Both the position numbers and the translations under genes were made by a program. The notes beneath the pieces are model-generated. The model did no database searches and was not told the DNA's origin. It was given only the letters and a program-made list of their open reading frames with translations. From contig NC_088099.1 in assembly GCF_036370855.1 (NCBI RefSeq), positions 24,333,501 through 24,397,500 on the forward strand: DNA of 64,000 nt, written 5' to 3'. The stretch is from Dromaius novaehollandiae (Eukaryota; Chordata; Aves; Casuariiformes; Dromaiidae). Of this stretch, positions 60,125 to 64,000 are shown in pieces (within the stretch, counting starts at the first letter, position 1; each line of letters starts with the position of its first letter).

Positions 60125-63100
60125 CTGAAAGAAAAAAAAAATTGCAACATTCTCTGAATTCAGTTCTAATTACCTAACTAATCTGTATTTAGCTTGATGC
60201 TTACTGCTTCTTTTCAGACCTGAATTGGAGTTTATGTGCCCAGAAGTTTGCCTTTTTCCTGCAACTACATCAATTAAGCTAATAAAAATGAATTTCCCTA
60301 TAAATCTTCCTGAGTTTTCTATGAGTATTTCAGCTTTTAGATATACAATAAACTATTCTTAGACAAGAATTATTTTTTTAATTTCTTCTCATCAATATAG
60401 TAATTTCCAAAACCAATATAACTTTAATACATATGTACAGATGTTAGATATGTTTATAAACAGATTTACATACATCACGCAACATGCTTGTCTGTGTATA
60501 TATAATGCATGCATGTTATAAATATTTCTGCATTTGAGTATATAATGTGACTACATATACATCTATTGCAAGTAAGTGCCATCAGATCAGAAATTCTTTT
60601 GCTCCCTATTTTTTTCATAACCAATATTTTACTTCTAAATGCCTTCAGCTCTGTGCCACAAGCAGGGACACAAATCCAAACCAAGCAGCATGTGAACTAC
60701 TGCATTTCTCAAAATGGAACTGAATTTGAGCCACTGTTTTGAAGTGTTCGAACAGAATCAAATAACTTCAGTCACAGGTGAACTTAAACCAGAAAAATGG
60801 AACTTATTGATTTCCTGTTCACAAAACAGGACCAAAAATAATAGCTAAATATTTGTTGTGCATATTACATATATATAATTACAACATTCGTACAAACACA
60901 AGTGAATAATTAGAAAAAAAAACTTTAAAACAATTACCACCACTCACAAGTAGTAAGTTCTGTATACTGATTCTTTAAAATTGGAGCATGAAACTTGGCA
61001 GGAGCATGTTGCAGAAATCTGTGTATAAATGCTCTGCTCAGAAAAAGGACAATGATTTTACTGATAAACTGCTTTCCAATTTTAATACAGTCTTCAGTGG
61101 CTAAGAGGAGGTACAGCTTAGTCTGAGACTTTGGAACTAGATTCACTATAAAATGAACGGTATCTAAACTGATTACTAAAACTGAGTTAATGTCTAACCA
61201 AAGGTTGATGATTAGCTGAGTATTGATCTTCATCATCTTGATTAGCTCCATTAAAAATCTACAGAGAAACTAGTAAACTAAAACCAATGTGAGCGATGAT
61301 CCAAAACTCAGCAGAAATTACTTTAGACAATTACTTTATGATTATATGTCTTTATTACTTTAGGATGATAAATCACTTCGAAGAATTGTTTTGTGCTTGG
61401 ACTTTGTTTCATGACAAATTACAACAAAATGATTGATATCTTTGCCAGATTTCATGCTGATGAGGTATATTCTGTAAATTCACTGCTGAAATTTACCAGA
61501 GTAAATGCTCACTGCATTGTAAATTAATTGTCCTTTTTCCTTTGAGAAATAGTTGGATTTTAGGCCAACTATTATTTGGGTAACAAATATAGCCAAGTTC
61601 ACATTTGGAGGTCTTGAATTCACTTCAACTTTGTATTCATAGTTTTTGTTATCATTTTTAATATAATGTCCTTCTGGCAGGTGTTCTCTGAGAAATGAGG
61701 GGTGGGTACAAATAGCTAAGGCTTCTTCAAATTGATAAACACACTAGCTCAAGGCCCTATCCAGAAACTTTGGCAAAGAGAATCTATTTCTGTGTCATTA
61801 ATAAGCAATACATCCCTCATTCAGTGCTCAGGATAAATTGCTTCTAAAGAGAAGGTCAGGCTGCTTTTTACTCACATCTGTACTTTCAAATTTAATATTT
61901 AAAAGATGGGATGACATGGGTGATGCTAATAAAAGATCTCTCTCACATAGACCATCTCTAGGCCCACAAGAACAGATAGTTCTCAACATATAGATAGCAT
62001 GCTTTATATTCACATTTACACTTTCTTTGTGTCAGCTTGTTTGTTTTCCTATATCTTTTGCTCTTTAAGCAGTACTGATTACTAAAAGTAGCCTGCTGAG
62101 AACAAAGGGAAGATTCCTTCTATTTTTAGCTAAGACGTGATACAAGCTTATAGAGTAAAAAAAAAACCAAACAAAAAAAACTCCAAACCATTATTCAAAA
62201 AGTTTAGATCAGTTATTATTCTAAAAACAACCTTATAAATGACAAATTGATTTACACACTACTTTTATGCTACATGTGTCAGCAATATTTTCTGTAATTA
62301 TAGTATACCTCGAGAACATCTCCTAAAATACAGATTAAATATGCTTGAGTAAAAAAAAGTTAATTTTAAAGCTATATGTATCACTACTTTCATTACAAAA
62401 TGGAAAAGAAAACAGTAATACACATAACTTTAAAATTAAGAGCAATTAATAACAAGTGATACAGTTTTAAAGGTCATCCATCCACATGACCACCCAGTAA
62501 AAGGGATAAACAGAGAATAATTAATTGCAGTAGAGAACATAAATCAGACAAATTTTTAATGTTTACAGGAATAACAAAACAGTCAAATTAAAGTGATCTA
62601 ATTTTAAATTGTAACAGGAAATGCTGTTTATATAATCTACAAGACCATTGAGGTTGTCAAAAGATATGATTCAAGCTAAGATTTTAGTAAGTTTCGAAAA
62701 GGTATTCTATAAGAGCAATCATTTCTAAAGTTCCTTTAGAATAAACATAAAATAGACTTTGAAAATGTTGTGCAACTAGGCACCAAGTAATTACCAAACA
62801 CAAAACAGTTCATATAACTTTACCTTACACAAGTTATTTTTTCTGACCATTCCAACATTTGCCTTAAGATGCCTGGGTATGTATATATTCTACATAAGGT
62901 GTATATGCATTTCTTGCTTTCAGGTCAGAGACTAACAAGCAGAAATGTTGGGAGAGCAAGAAATTCTGTGTTCCATACATAATTGTAAATTCCCTGCCAG
63001 TTGCTTCTTATCACACATGGGTTCTCCACTTCTAAGTAACAGTCTTTTCCTAACTAGCTGTTGCTCATTTATTTTAGGGTAAAGAACTTTCTTCAGAGTA

Positions 63101-64000
63101 AATAGAATTTTTTTCATTTGAAACTTAACTACTTGATTTGAATGATTCATAAGTCTACAGTCCACTATCATCAAAGAGGTACCCACTTCAGTACAAGAGA
63201 GCGCAAAAGCTACTAGAGGAAATGCTCATCTTTTTCTTCAGGTAGGACAACAGACTTGGAGATCACATCAACATTCCTGCGATTTCAGATGTTTTTCAAT
63301 ACCTAATGAGGAACAGACTTCAATCTGAAGAACAAAAGCTGAGGTGGTACAAGAAAATGTACAAGAAAAAGCATACTTTTAGATATCCTGCATACACCAA
63401 GTGCATGGATAGTGGCTAATAAAGCACTTAAAACACATCTATTGCCTGCTGATGTTTCAGCTTCTTTGCCATTTTCTCTATCAAACTGCAACCCTACTCC
63501 TTCCTAGCAGAACTGCTTGCTGACTGTTGTCTTTTGCCACTGTCTGCTCTAGGATGCTAGATTTAAGGTTGCGCAGAATTTAACTCTATTTCCTCTAGTC
63601 CAGATATGCTAGTTGAATTTGATGCTTTGATAGGGAATTAGATAGTATCTGGCAATTTTAATTCTGCTTTTTATCACTGAATCACCATAGCTCAGGTAAT
63701 TGATGGATGATATTCATTAGCATTTTTAGCATAACAATCACTGTTTATACATTCAGAGGAAGGGAAGGAAGAAAAGAAATGCAGATGGCATGGGGACAGA
63801 CAGCACTCAGGGGAAGGGAAGATGATGAGTGAGAGTAAGAAATTAACGGGAAGTTGTTGGGAATGGCTGGAGATGTTCAAGAATTTTCCCAGTGCCTGCA
63901 ATAATCTAATGTGCAAATCTCAAGTTACATACATTATTCAAGTAACCATTTCTTATCTGTTGTTTAAAGTATGTAAAACATGTATGGGAGAAGAATGGCT
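60125..64000 (-). other. Intron 5 of gene A (partial)
   Basis: At least 3.9 kb upstream of exon 6. I searched for the expected exon 5 (a minus-strand frame ending in EEMT plus AG before GT) and did not find it, so exons 1-5 lie outside. The region is AT-rich, with a 105-codon minus-strand open frame (60934-61251) of no recognisable family. No mobile element was identified. Confidence 0.6.

Noticed and set aside
60934..61251. 105-codon minus-strand open frame upstream of gene A exon 6, considered as missing exon 5.
   Set aside because: It lacks the expected LEE(E)MT-Arg ending before a GT donor and has no ABCB similarity.

Overview
The window looks like a vertebrate nuclear genome, most likely a bird (a sauropsid in any case). 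The introns are AT-rich and fairly short (0.2 to 3.3 kb), splice sites are canonical GT/AG, recognisable interspersed repeats are few, and those present look like CR1-family LINEs plus one decayed MIR-like SINE. Nothing points to bacteria, a plasmid or a virus.

Two head-to-tail ABC transporters of the ABCB1/ABCB4 (P-glycoprotein/MDR) family lie on the minus strand and fill almost the whole window. Gene A (about 60124 down to 30356) contains 23 consecutive coding exons, equivalent to mammalian exons 6 to 28, with all reading phases compatible. They encode the last 1169 residues: TM2 to TM12, both ATP-binding domains, the linker and the stop codon. Its first exons lie beyond the right edge. Gene B (19539 down to 1301) contains the start codon and the first nine coding exons (equivalent to exons 2 to 10, 388 residues), reaching TM6. 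Its NBD1 and everything after it lie beyond the left edge. By analogy with mammals (CROT - ABCB4 - ABCB1 - RUNDC3B), gene A occupies the ABCB1 position and gene B the ABCB4 position. Sequence motifs are mixed, so strict one-to-one orthology is not certain.

The interval between the genes (19540 to 30355) should hold the 3'UTR of gene A and the untranslated first exon and promoter of gene B, but neither boundary can be fixed from sequence alone. It also holds a GC-richer block at about 20.8 to 22.6 kb with overlapping open frames, a perfect 34-bp tandem duplication, a TG/TA microsatellite and several hairpins. The 60125 to 64000 stretch is intronic sequence of gene A without a recognisable exon.

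Both genes would encode full ABC exporters using ATP hydrolysis at two composite sites to move amphipathic substrates (drugs and xenobiotics for ABCB1, phosphatidylcholine for mammalian ABCB4). Gene A has intact catalytic motifs in both NBDs. I found no sign of a new multigene system. The most notable points are the mosaic ABCB1/ABCB4 character of gene A, an unusual Asn before the NBD1 Q-loop glutamine, several perfect palindromes, and CpG- or GC-rich pockets in otherwise AT-rich introns.
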